Of a DNA stretch of 11,853 nt, positions 1-6,232 are shown one piece after another. A program made the position numbers and the translations under genes. The stretch is taken from positions 1 through 11,853 of the forward strand of contig CAMYJY010000030.1 of the NCBI GenBank assembly GCA_947258835.1, read 5' to 3'. The stretch comes from an uncultured Pirellulales bacterium. GTDB taxonomy: Bacteria > Planctomycetota > Planctomycetia > Pirellulales > Lacipirellulaceae. The first letter of the stretch is position 1, and every line of letters begins with the position of its first letter. Below the pieces are notes generated by a model. That model was not told the origin of the DNA and ran no database searches. It worked only from the letters and a program-made list of their open reading frames with translations.

Positions 1-134
1 GTCCCGCCAAAGACGACCTAGCCTGCCAAGGCTATCTATGCTACTTAACGGGCAAATTTGTAAAGAACCGTTTATCTATTGCAGGCTCGTCAGCCGATAA
101 CCCCGCAGTAGGGGCGTTCTTAACAACTGTCTCA
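1..134. other. Leader region without a gene
   Basis: No convincing coding sequence is present. Two short hairpins can be seen: TAGCC (19-23) pairs with GGCTA (30-34) around a six-base loop, and CCCC (101-104) pairs with GGGG (111-114). Neither is followed by a clear T-run, so neither is called as a terminator. No good -35/-10 pair was found for the downstream gene, although its promoter presumably lies here or outside the window. Confidence 0.5.
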
Positions 135-2609
135 ATGCGCAGGGATGCGGATATGTCGTCTAGGTTTCATAGGTTTTACTGTTGTCACCCGCAGCGTTTG
201 ATTGCCGGCGCTGTGTTGCTGGTTCTTTGTGTCTCGGTTATCCCCTGTTCTGCCCAGGAAGCACCTGCGGCTGGCGGCAGCTCCATCGCCGACCGGCTCG
301 GTTCCCTGCGCGACGCCGTGTTCCGCAAGGATAGTCGGTCCGACCAGGCCAACGATGCCCCGAAGCAAGAAACGGCCAGCAATCCGCGGCAGCAGCGAAC
401 CCCCCAGGGAACTGGAGCGAGTTCATCGTCAGGGCGGCGGGCAAGGCAGCTCAGTGATCTCCTCCCCAGTAATTTGTTTGGAAATAAACGCCAGCCGCAG
501 CGATTGCCCGCCCAGCAATCCCCGCGTGCCGGTTCTCCACGCTCAGCCAGCCTGACGCGGGTTGGCAGCGCGCCAGGCCAGCTTGCGACCGACGGGACCG
601 AGCTGGACTCCAAGGATGGCTCACCGCTGGCCGTGGCCGGCTTCATGCCCCTGGCTCAAGAACAGATAGAGCCGGCACAACAAGTGCTCGCCGAAGCTGA
701 AGATGCCGCAGCCAAGCGTCAGCCCAGCTCCCGCCGCCAGCAGGCCGCCGCCCAGGCAGCTCAGCAGGCTCCCCAGCCCTCGGCGACATCAGCTCCGCGG
801 AAAAAGACGGCCAGCAGGCCGAGCCCGCGGCAGAGTCTCGATTTGCGAGAAGCCTTAATCAGCGAGGTCGTGCAAGCCGAACGGTCCCAGCAGGCAGCTT
901 TAAAGCGATCCGCGCCCAGCAGCGCCCCGGCCCTCGAGGAAAAACCCATCGCCACCATTGTGCCCACAGTACCGGAGATTTCCCAGCAACCTCCAAAGTT
1001 CCAGCAATCCCAGCCCATGGCCCCCGTGCCCGTGGTGCAGGAAAACAAGATCGATCCACGCGACCAAGCCGCCCAACGTGCCTTTATGTCACCTGATGAA
1101 AGGGCGAAGCTCGCTCCCCCCAAAGTGCTGACGACGCGGTCGGCTGCCGACGGCGATCTCCATAGTAGCTACCAGCAACCGGTGATTGTGTCGCATGTGG
1201 AAGGCCCGCGCAGCATCCTCGTAGGGCATGAAGCGGCCTACGAAGTGACGCTGGAAAATACGAGTAGTCACGCTGCGGGGCAGCTGTCGGCGATGATCCA
1301 TGTCCCTGAGTGGGCCGAAGTGGTGGCCGCCGTGACCACGCGGGGTAAGGTGCAGCGTCGCGTGACCGAGGGTGCGGGAGTTGCCATCCAGTGGAGGTTT
1401 GATGGATTGCCCGGCAATTCTTCACAAGCATTGAAATTGCGACTCATTCCGCGCAGTAGTCGGCCGCTGGATCTGGGCGTGGAATGGAGCCAGTCCGCTG
1501 TCAAGGCCCAGACGCAGGTGCAGGTGCAGGAGCCGAAACTCGAATTGACGTTGCAAGGACCGGATGAAGTGTACTTTGACCAGCCTCGGCGGTACGCGCT
1601 CACCATTCGCAATCCCGGGACGGGTCCCACGGAAAATATCTCGGTGCGGTTGATTCCTCCCGGAGGAAGCCCCGACTCCGCTCCCAGTCAGCTGATGGGG
1701 AACTTGCAGCCCGGTGAGGAAACAGAAATTGAGCTGGAACTTACCGCCCGCGAAGCTGGCGAATTGGTGATCAAGGCCAACGCCACCGCGGCCGGTGGTC
1801 TTTCCGCCGATGCCATCAAAAACGTGTTTTGTCGTAAAGCGGAATTGGCCGTCGATTGGCGCGGACCCAAAAACAAGTATGCCGGGACCGTCGCGGCCTA
1901 CTATTTTCGTGTGAATAATCCAGGCACCGCCTTGACCGATCCTGTGCAATTGCAGGTGCGCCTGCCGGAAGCCGCCAAATTTGTGGCAGCCAGTGAGGGG
2001 CACGTGCTGGATGCGGAGCAGGGCGTCTTAAGTTGGCAATTGGAGGGGATGGATATTGCTGAAGAGCAGTTTATTCAGGTCCGCTGCCAACTCGTGCGAC
2101 CGGGAGCAAACAGCTTTGAAGTGGTCGCGGAGACCGCCGATGGTGCCCTGCGTGATGTCCAGCGTTTTCAAACCCAGGTGCAGGCCGTGGCCGACTTGAA
2201 GCTCGAAGTGGACGATCCCCCGGGACCGGCGGCCGTTGGTGAAAAAGTCGTGTACGATGTCTGCGTACGCAATCGCGGCACCTCGGCGGCACAAAATCTG
2301 AGCATTATTGGCTTGTTCTCGGAAGGCATTGATCCGGAATCCGTGGAAGGGGCTCCCTTCACGATTCGTGATGGCCGAGTCACCTTCCAGCCGGTGAAAG
2401 AATTGCCACCGCAGCATGAACTGCGGCTGCGAATTCGGGCCGTCGCCACCCAGCCAGGAACCCATATCTTCCGCGCAGAGGCCCTCTGCCGCGAGCTGGA
2501 TACCAAGCTGGCCGTGGAAGAGACCACTCGCTTCTACGTCGAGGACATGGGTTGGGAAAACAATCAGCCTTCCCATGCCGCGGGGCGTAGCGGCGGAACA
2601 GTTCGTTAG
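135..2609 (+). CDS. Exported DUF11/CARDB-like multi-Ig-domain protein
   Basis: Probable cell-envelope protein of 824 aa. Residues 1-40 look like a signal peptide: basic start, hydrophobic stretch LIAGAVLLVLCVSVIP at about 22-37, and a possible cleavage after CSA at 40. Residues about 42-345 are low-complexity and rich in Gln, Ala, Ser, Pro and Arg, probably disordered. Residues about 350-810 hold roughly four beta-sandwich repeats of the DUF11/CARDB type, recognised by recurring phrases such as YEVTLENTSSHAAGQ, YALTIRNPGTGPTENISV, YYFRVNNPGTALTDPV and YDVCVRNRGTSAAQNLS. The start is uncertain: ATG 153 (MSSRFHR) has an AGGG eight bases upstream and may be better than ATG 135. Such proteins are common in planctomycetes, but their roles are mostly unknown. 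It lies 142 bp upstream of atpZ on the same strand; no functional link to ATP synthase is shown. Confidence 0.8.
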   Translation: MRRDADMSSRFHRFYCCHPQRLIAGAVLLVLCVSVIPCSAQEAPAAGGSSIADRLGSLRDAVFRKDSRSDQANDAPKQETASNPRQQRTPQGTGASSSSGRRARQLSDLLPSNLFGNKRQPQRLPAQQSPRAGSPRSASLTRVGSAPGQLATDGTELDSKDGSPLAVAGFMPLAQEQIEPAQQVLAEAEDAAAKRQPSSRRQQAAAQAAQQAPQPSATSAPRKKTASRPSPRQSLDLREALISEVVQAERSQQAALKRSAPSSAPALEEKPIATIVPTVPEISQQPPKFQQSQPMAPVPVVQENKIDPRDQAAQRAFMSPDERAKLAPPKVLTTRSAADGDLHSSYQQPVIVSHVEGPRSILVGHEAAYEVTLENTSSHAAGQLSAMIHVPEWAEVVAAVTTRGKVQRRVTEGAGVAIQWRFDGLPGNSSQALKLRLIPRSSRPLDLGVEWSQSAVKAQTQVQVQEPKLELTLQGPDEVYFDQPRRYALTIRNPGTGPTENISVRLIPPGGSPDSAPSQLMGNLQPGEETEIELELTAREAGELVIKANATAAGGLSADAIKNVFCRKAELAVDWRGPKNKYAGTVAAYYFRVNNPGTALTDPVQLQVRLPEAAKFVAASEGHVLDAEQGVLSWQLEGMDIAEEQFIQVRCQLVRPGANSFEVVAETADGALRDVQRFQTQVQAVADLKLEVDDPPGPAAVGEKVVYDVCVRNRGTSAAQNLSIIGLFSEGIDPESVEGAPFTIRDGRVTFQPVKELPPQHELRLRIRAVATQPGTHIFRAEALCRELDTKLAVEETTRFYVEDMGWENNQPSHAAGRSGGTVR

Positions 2610-2672
2610 CCGTGGCTGGGCGCTGGTGGGAAGACTTTGTGGAAATTTGCTCGAATTCCCCTTCGCGCATTC

Positions 2673-2719
2673 TAGGTTCCCAATTACATTGGGCGACGTT
2701 AGGTGGGCTAGAGAACCTA
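2673..2719. repeat. Nested inverted repeats in the DUF11-atpZ spacer
   Basis: A perfect hairpin CCCAAT-TAC-ATTGGG occupies 2679-2693. It sits inside a wider 7-bp perfect inverted repeat, TAGGTTC (2673-2679) with GAACCTA (2713-2719). There is no T-run after either, so a Rho-independent terminator is not supported. It could be an operator or an RNA element ahead of the atp operon. No recognisable promoter consensus was found in this spacer. Confidence 0.4.
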
Positions 2720-2751
2720 CGCGAACGCCTAAGGTGAAATCTTGGGGACGA

Positions 2752-2973
2752 ATGACTGATTTGCCAGATGGCCGCACACCGGCAGCTCGCGCTGCACAGT
2801 GGGTCTCTCGCATTATGACGATCTCTTTCGAGATGGTCGTCCCGGGCTTGGTCGGATATTGGATTGATACGCATCTGGGCACCAAATTTGTAGTCATGTT
2901 GGCGGGGTTCGCCTGTGGGTTTTTCGTGGCGATGAAGCACTTGCTCCATTTGACGCGCAGTGCAAACCCGTAG
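2752..2973 (+). CDS. atpZ: AtpZ-like small membrane protein of the atp operon
   Basis: A 73-aa protein with two hydrophobic helices, about residues 21-35 (MVVPGLVGYWID) and 42-62 (FVVMLAGFACGFFVAMKHLL), separated by a short polar turn DTHLGT. This matches the AtpZ/AtpI family of F0F1-ATPase accessory proteins, which are encoded just before atpI or atpB and proposed to help assembly or Mg2+/Ca2+ handling. The frame stays open upstream to 2416, but the earlier part overlaps the DUF11 gene and looks like shadow sequence. ATG 2752 is preferred: it gives the family length and is preceded by GGGGA, although the spacing is short. The first gene of the atp operon, 51 bp before the AtpI-like gene. Confidence 0.8.
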   Translation: MTDLPDGRTPAARAAQWVSRIMTISFEMVVPGLVGYWIDTHLGTKFVVMLAGFACGFFVAMKHLLHLTRSANP

Positions 2974-3024
2974 TGCGTCCAGCAGGCCCTCTCGCGAAAT
3001 AATTAACCAGAAGGATTTTCACCC

Positions 3025-3519
3025 GTGAACGACCCTTGCTGGCAGCGGATGCCCGGCGGCCTGGACCAAGGGTTTATCTCTTGCGCAGTTCGGTTTGTGG
3101 TGCTTGCCGCCGCCGCTTCGGCTCTGGTGCTGACGTGGGTGTGCTGGTCGTGGGGAACGGCCGGTTTGCACGTGGCAGGGCTGGCCGCCGCGCTGTGTGT
3201 CGCTGCCGGTTTGCTGGCATTGGGCGTGACGGCCTGGCAAGCTCGGCAAGGAAGGCCCCTCCCAGCCATGCTCTGCGGGATGGCGGCGCGGATGGTGCCG
3301 CTGCTGTTGGTTTGTCTGCTGTTGGCCGTGGGCCAGCAGGCCCACATCCTCCCGGATAGCCTGCTCCGGGGCAGCCTGCTCCCTGGCAGCCGTGATCTCA
3401 CCCGCAGTTTTGCTAGTTATATGGTGATTTTTTATTTAATCACCCTGGCGATTGAGACGCCGTTGTGCTTGAAGTTTTTTCAGTATTCCAAAATCGAGAT
3501 CCACTCAAAACGCAGTTGA
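3025..3519 (+). CDS. AtpI-like four-helix membrane protein
   Basis: A 164-aa integral membrane protein with four predicted helices at about residues 18-41, 47-71, 89-108 and 130-150. Its position between atpZ and atpB, its length and its topology suit the AtpI/ATP synthase I-chain group, which is thought to assist c-ring or Fo assembly. The sequence is too divergent to assign firmly by eye. GTG 3025 is chosen because AGAAGGA ends nine bases upstream, one of the clearest Shine-Dalgarno sites in the window. The TGA stop at 3517-3519 lies inside the first unit of the 15-bp tandem repeat that runs to the atpB start, so the end of this gene is where the repeat begins. Confidence 0.65.
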   Translation: MNDPCWQRMPGGLDQGFISCAVRFVVLAAAASALVLTWVCWSWGTAGLHVAGLAAALCVAAGLLALGVTAWQARQGRPLPAMLCGMAARMVPLLLVCLLLAVGQQAHILPDSLLRGSLLPGSRDLTRSFASYMVIFYLITLAIETPLCLKFFQYSKIEIHSKRS

Positions 3520-3649
3520 CCACCATGTAGCTGACCACCATGTAGTTGACCACGATGTAGTTGACCACGATGTAGTTGACCACCATGTAGTTGACCACGA
3601 TGTAGTTGACCACGATGTAGTTGACCACCATGTAGTTGACCACCATGGC
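3515..3649 (+). repeat. Nine-unit 15-bp tandem repeat spanning the atpI stop and atpB start
   Basis: Nine tandem units of GTTGACCACC/GATGTA start at 3515, 3530, 3545, 3560, 3575, 3590, 3605, 3620 and 3635. Unit 2 has GCTGACC in place of GTTGACC. The tenth base is C,C,G,G,C,G,G,C,C in units 1-9, and the last unit ends in ATGGC instead of ATGTA. The first unit contains the atpI-like TGA stop and the last contains the candidate atpB ATG. Each of the first eight units carries ATG followed at once by TAG, in the same frame as atpB. No Shine-Dalgarno motif is present within the array. Confidence 0.97.
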
Positions 3650-4595
3650 AGGGACCGCTGCCGCACCCCACCCAGCTGTTGAAATCATGTCCGATCCTCT
3701 CTCACCGCAGCATCTCTTTGGTCATGTGGAAGACGCTACCGAATTCCACTTGCCCAAAATGCTGACCTCCCCAGAAGCGCACGGGCATGTGAAAATCCCG
3801 CAGCCTTTCCAGTTGGAGCAGCCCCTGCTGGAGGCCCACACGGGGGTGGAGCTGATTGACCAGACGATTCAGCCGCTGGAATTTCAGCTGACCAAGTTCA
3901 TGGTCCTGGAAGTGGTGGTCGCCGGCATTATTTTCCTGCTGTTTTACGGGCTGGCCAGAACCCTGCGGGGAGGCGCGGCCGCACGGGGGAAACTTTGGAA
4001 TCTGCTGGAGGTCTTTTTGCTGTTCATCCGGGATGAGGTCGCACGGCCTTGTATCGGCCGTCACGATGCAGATCGTTTTGTGCCCTTTTTGTGGACCATG
4101 TTTTTATTCGTGTTGGGCTGCAATTTGATGGGTATGATTCCCTGGATGGGATCCCCCACGGGGGCCTTGGCCACCACGGGTGCGCTGGCCTTGATCACGT
4201 TCGTGGTGGTGGTGGGATCCGGCATGAAGCAATTGGGCGTGGTCGGATTTTGGCAAGCCCAGGTGCCGCAGATGGAGCTGCCGGCGGCAATTGCCCCTTT
4301 CATGAAAGCCTTTATCTTCGCTATCGAGGTCTTTGGCCTGCTGGTAAAACATGGTGTTTTGGCCGTCCGGCTCTTGGCCAATATGATGGCCGGACATGTG
4401 GTCCTGGCCGTAATCATTGCCTTCATTGGTGCCAGTGCCTCCGCGGGCGCTGCGATCTGGGGCGGAGTTACCTTGGCCAGTGTGTTGGGCGCGACAGCGC
4501 TGAGCATGCTGGAGCTGTTTGTGGCGTTTTTGCAAGCTTACATTTTTACCTTTTTGTCCGCGTTATTTATTGGTGCAGCCGTGCATCCGCACTAG
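3645..4595 (+). CDS. atpB: F-type ATP synthase subunit a
   Basis: Fo stator subunit that forms the two proton half-channels against the c-ring. From ATG 3645 it is 316 aa; from ATG 3687 (MSDPLSPQH) it would be 302 aa. The essential arginine is R242 in AVRLLANMMAGH (E. coli R210), N246 matches N214, and Q297 in FLQAYIF matches Q252. H251 and E290 occupy the positions of E. coli E219 and H245, the known reciprocal swap. Hydrophobic helices begin at about residue 84, after a polar N-terminus. ATG 3645 is preferred because CCACCATGGCA also starts atpD, but neither start has a Shine-Dalgarno site. The gene ends in tandem stops TAG-TAA (4593-4598). Palindromic element A begins two bases later. Confidence 0.95.
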   Translation: MAGTAAAPHPAVEIMSDPLSPQHLFGHVEDATEFHLPKMLTSPEAHGHVKIPQPFQLEQPLLEAHTGVELIDQTIQPLEFQLTKFMVLEVVVAGIIFLLFYGLARTLRGGAAARGKLWNLLEVFLLFIRDEVARPCIGRHDADRFVPFLWTMFLFVLGCNLMGMIPWMGSPTGALATTGALALITFVVVVGSGMKQLGVVGFWQAQVPQMELPAAIAPFMKAFIFAIEVFGLLVKHGVLAVRLLANMMAGHVVLAVIIAFIGASASAGAAIWGGVTLASVLGATALSMLELFVAFLQAYIFTFLSALFIGAAVHPH

Positions 4596-4600
4596 TAATT

Positions 4601-4767
4601 TTTACTTAAAGTGAAAACAGGTATGCCTCGTGCCGGCCGGTTTGGGCCGGAACAGCCCACTCCATCCGGCCTCACAACCAGATTTCTTGGTGAGCCGCCG
4701 CGGTGGGGAAACGGGGGCTGTTTTCTGGGGCTTTACCGGCTTCATGGAGGCCTCGTTTTCAGTTTGA
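4601..4767. repeat. Palindromic repeat element, copy A (between atpB and atpE)
   Basis: A 167-bp block whose reverse complement aligns with 5159-5324. The outer 65 bp differ at about 9 positions and the inner 40 bp at about 3; the centre is more diverged and has small indels, giving roughly 75-80% overall by eye. The block is itself an imperfect palindrome: its ends AAAGTGAAAAC and (reverse complement) AAACTGAAAAC match, GAACAGCCC pairs with GGGCTGTTTTC, and the centre forms CTCAC..CCA with TGGTGAG. This is the architecture of a MITE or a palindromic element. It starts immediately after the atpB double stop and ends before the atpE ribosome-binding site. Confidence 0.9.
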
Positions 4768-4820
4768 AATTTTTAGTGACGTACGACATCCAGTCAATTT
4801 TCGGTCCTACCTTCAGTAAA

Positions 4821-4824
4821 GGAG
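4821..4824 (+). promoter_or_regulatory. Ribosome-binding site of atpE
   Basis: AAAGGAG ends at 4824, nine bases before GTG 4834. It lies just inside the pair of palindromic elements, so it would sit in the loop, not in the stem, if the two elements paired in the mRNA. Confidence 0.7.
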
Positions 4825-4833
4825 TTTTCAACC

Positions 4834-5151
4834 GTGTTCAAGTTGATGCGAATTTTTATGTTTTGTCTGGCCGCATTCGTATTTGTGGTACCCGCCATGG
4901 CCCAGCAGGATGCTGGTGCAGCAGCTGCCGTTGCCGGTGGTTTTAGCATGAACCTAGGGGCGGCTCTCGGTGCGGGGCTGGTGATCATCGGTGCTGGTCT
5001 GGGAATTGGCCGCATTGGTGGACAAGCGGTGGAAAGTATGTCGCGGCAACCCGAGGCGGCCGGCAGCATCCAGACCGCGATGATCATTGCGGCCGCTTTG
5101 ATTGAAGGTGCGACGTTCTTCGCGCTGATTGTTTGTATGTTGTTCAATTAG
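4834..5151 (+). CDS. atpE: F-type ATP synthase subunit c with signal-peptide-like N-terminus
   Basis: Proteolipid of the rotor ring; 105 aa. Residues 1-23 resemble a signal peptide with a possible AMA/QQ cleavage after A23, leaving about 82 aa, close to the usual c length. Helix 1 carries the GxGxGxG packing motif (GAGLGIG, 53-59), the loop is RQPE (71-74), and E91 in helix 2 is the proton-binding carboxylate. The extra sodium ligands of Ilyobacter-type rings are absent (I58 and G92 at the Gln and Ser positions), so proton coupling is inferred. GTG 4834 has a good Shine-Dalgarno site. It ends in tandem stops TAG-TAG. The gene is enclosed by two inverted palindromic elements and is the only atp gene so flanked here. 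Confidence 0.96.
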   Translation: MFKLMRIFMFCLAAFVFVVPAMAQQDAGAAAAVAGGFSMNLGAALGAGLVIIGAGLGIGRIGGQAVESMSRQPEAAGSIQTAMIIAAALIEGATFFALIVCMLFN

Positions 5152-5158
5152 TAGATCC

Positions 5159-5324
5159 TCAAACTGGAAACAAGGCTTCCATGAAGCCGGTAAAGCCCGC
5201 ACCCTCAGGCCGTATTCCCGCACCACGGCGGCTCACAACGAATACTGGCCGCGAGTTCGATGGAATGGGCTTTTCCGGCCCAAACCAGCCAGCACTAGGG
5301 ATACCTATTTTCACTTTGAGTCAA
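5159..5324. repeat. Palindromic repeat element, copy B (inverted, between atpE and atpF)
   Basis: This is the reverse complement of copy A at 4601-4767. The best blocks are GGCTTTACCGGCTTCATGGA, shared exactly when B is reverse-complemented, GTTTGGGCCGGAA, and TGAGCCGCCG near the centre. It starts just after the atpE double stop. Its terminal inverted repeats are still visible, but the central palindrome is weaker than in A, so it may be the more decayed copy. Open frames crossing this block are not conserved as a whole and are not called as genes. Confidence 0.9.
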
Positions 5325-5365
5325 TCCGTCCGAGGGAACCCTGCGGCGTTGGGCCAGCTTTCCCG

Positions 5366-5407
5366 TGCCCGCCACGTGCATGGTCTGGCGCGGGGCATGT
5401 TTGCCCC
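5366..5407 (+). promoter_or_regulatory. Alternative hairpins upstream of atpF
   Basis: GGGGCA (5392-5397) and TGCCCC (5402-5407) form a perfect 6-bp stem with a four-base loop. The same GGGGCA side, extended upstream as TGGCGCGGGGCA (5386-5397), can instead pair imperfectly with TGCCCGCCA (5366-5374). The two folds are mutually exclusive. No T-run follows, and the atpF Shine-Dalgarno site lies about 15 bases downstream. Function is unknown. Confidence 0.3.
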
Positions 5408-5421
5408 CTGGGCCCGTGGAT

Positions 5422-5430
5422 AAGAAGGTG
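5422..5430 (+). promoter_or_regulatory. Ribosome-binding site of atpF
   Basis: AAGAAGGTG ends six bases before ATG 5437. It decides the start: the frame is open back to GTG 5365, but nothing upstream of that codon resembles a ribosome-binding site and the extra 24 residues are unlike subunit b. Confidence 0.6.
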
Positions 5431-5436
5431 TTAGGC

Positions 5437-6207
5437 ATGATTTTTGCGCGATTATTCTCCGTACTGCGAGGGGCCAAATTTATTGATGCCCCCGCGAATT
5501 CCAGCGACCAACCGGAGCGGGCCAGTGTCCTGCGAGCGGTAGCTCGTAGGGGTCGGCCGCACTGCCGCCTGCTGGTGCTGGGCGTGATGGTTATGTTGTG
5601 CGCACCCTGCCGTGCGGCTGAGGACCATGGGGCGGAGCACGCTGCCCATCAGCACGGTCAGGCGACCGAGGCTGCTGCCCACGGGGGAGCGAGCGAGCCG
5701 AATCCGCTAGCCATTGATCCGGACCTGGCGATCTGGACCGCGATTACCTTTGGCGTGTTGATGTGCTTGCTAGGTCAGTTTGCTTGGCCTGCTATTTCCA
5801 CGGCGCTGGTGGAGCGGGAGGAGCGGATCGAGCGTAATATTGCCGCGGCCGCTGAGCAGCGGGAAGCTGCCCAGCAGTTGGTGGCCGAGCAGCAAGCCAA
5901 GTTGGCGCAGGCGGCTGACCAGGTGCGTGAACTGCTCGAGGAAGCCCGCCGCGATGCGGACTACACCAAATCCCAGATTTTGGCGGAGGCCAAGCAGCAG
6001 GCCGATCAGCAGCGGGAGCGGGCGGTACGCGATGTCGAGCAGGCGGCCAACCAAGCCCTCAAAGGCCTGGCCGAAACCAGCGCCAATCTGGCCGTGGATC
6101 TGGCCGGTAAAGTGATCCGGCAAAATGTTACGCCCAAGCAGCAAGCCGCTCTGGTCCGTGAGGCTTTGGGCACGCTGGCCCATGGTACCCCCGACAAAAA
6201 CGTGTGA
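5437..6207 (+). CDS. atpF: F-type ATP synthase subunit b with N-terminal extension
   Basis: Peripheral stalk subunit; 256 aa, longer than the roughly 156-aa E. coli protein. Residues 1-43 are a basic N-region, 44-56 form a hydrophobic segment (RLLVLGVMVMLCAP), and a signal-peptidase-like site follows near CRA/AED. Residues 61-84 contain five histidines (DHGAEHAAHQHG plus one). The true membrane anchor is about 97-120 (LAIWTAITFGVLMCLLGQFA), followed by a long charged coiled coil rich in Glu, Gln, Ala and Arg to about 225 and a short C-terminal tail. A cleaved signal peptide would place the mature N-terminus outside, as expected for b. It lies 285 bp after atpE, beyond element B, and 25 bp before atpH. 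Confidence 0.92.
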   Translation: MIFARLFSVLRGAKFIDAPANSSDQPERASVLRAVARRGRPHCRLLVLGVMVMLCAPCRAAEDHGAEHAAHQHGQATEAAAHGGASEPNPLAIDPDLAIWTAITFGVLMCLLGQFAWPAISTALVEREERIERNIAAAAEQREAAQQLVAEQQAKLAQAADQVRELLEEARRDADYTKSQILAEAKQQADQQRERAVRDVEQAANQALKGLAETSANLAVDLAGKVIRQNVTPKQQAALVREALGTLAHGTPDKNV

Positions 6208-6232
6208 TGCAAGATGATGGGATAACTTTGTG

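Noticed and set aside
2647..2674. Promoter before atpZ
   Set aside because: TTGCTC followed by ATTCTA or CATTCT matches the consensus at no more than half of the positions.
2416..2751. Longer version of atpZ overlapping the DUF11 gene
   Set aside because: The overlap is a shadow of the DUF11 frame and the added sequence lacks family features; 73 aa from ATG 2752 fits AtpZ.
3515..3649. CRISPR array
   Set aside because: The units are contiguous 15-mers without spacers.
3515..3649. Tandem promoters from the repeated TTGACC
   Set aside because: Each unit has a -35-like hexamer, but no -10 hexamer occurs at 16-18 bp spacing.
3440..3688. Minus-strand frame encoding a VVNYM/VVNYI pentapeptide repeat
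   Set aside because: It is the direct consequence of a 15-bp repeat with no stop in that frame; there is no start signal or family.
4611..4946. Open frame of 111 codons over element A and the atpE start
   Set aside because: It runs across a repeat element and in the wrong frame of atpE, with no family likeness.
5129..5434. Two overlapping ~100-codon frames between atpE and atpF
   Set aside because: They overlap the atpE end and run through element B; the parts shared with copy A fall in different frames.
5437..5620. Twin-arginine signal in subunit b
   Set aside because: ARRGRPHCRLL has a pair of arginines but not the S-R-R-x-F-L-K consensus; a general secretion leader is more likely.
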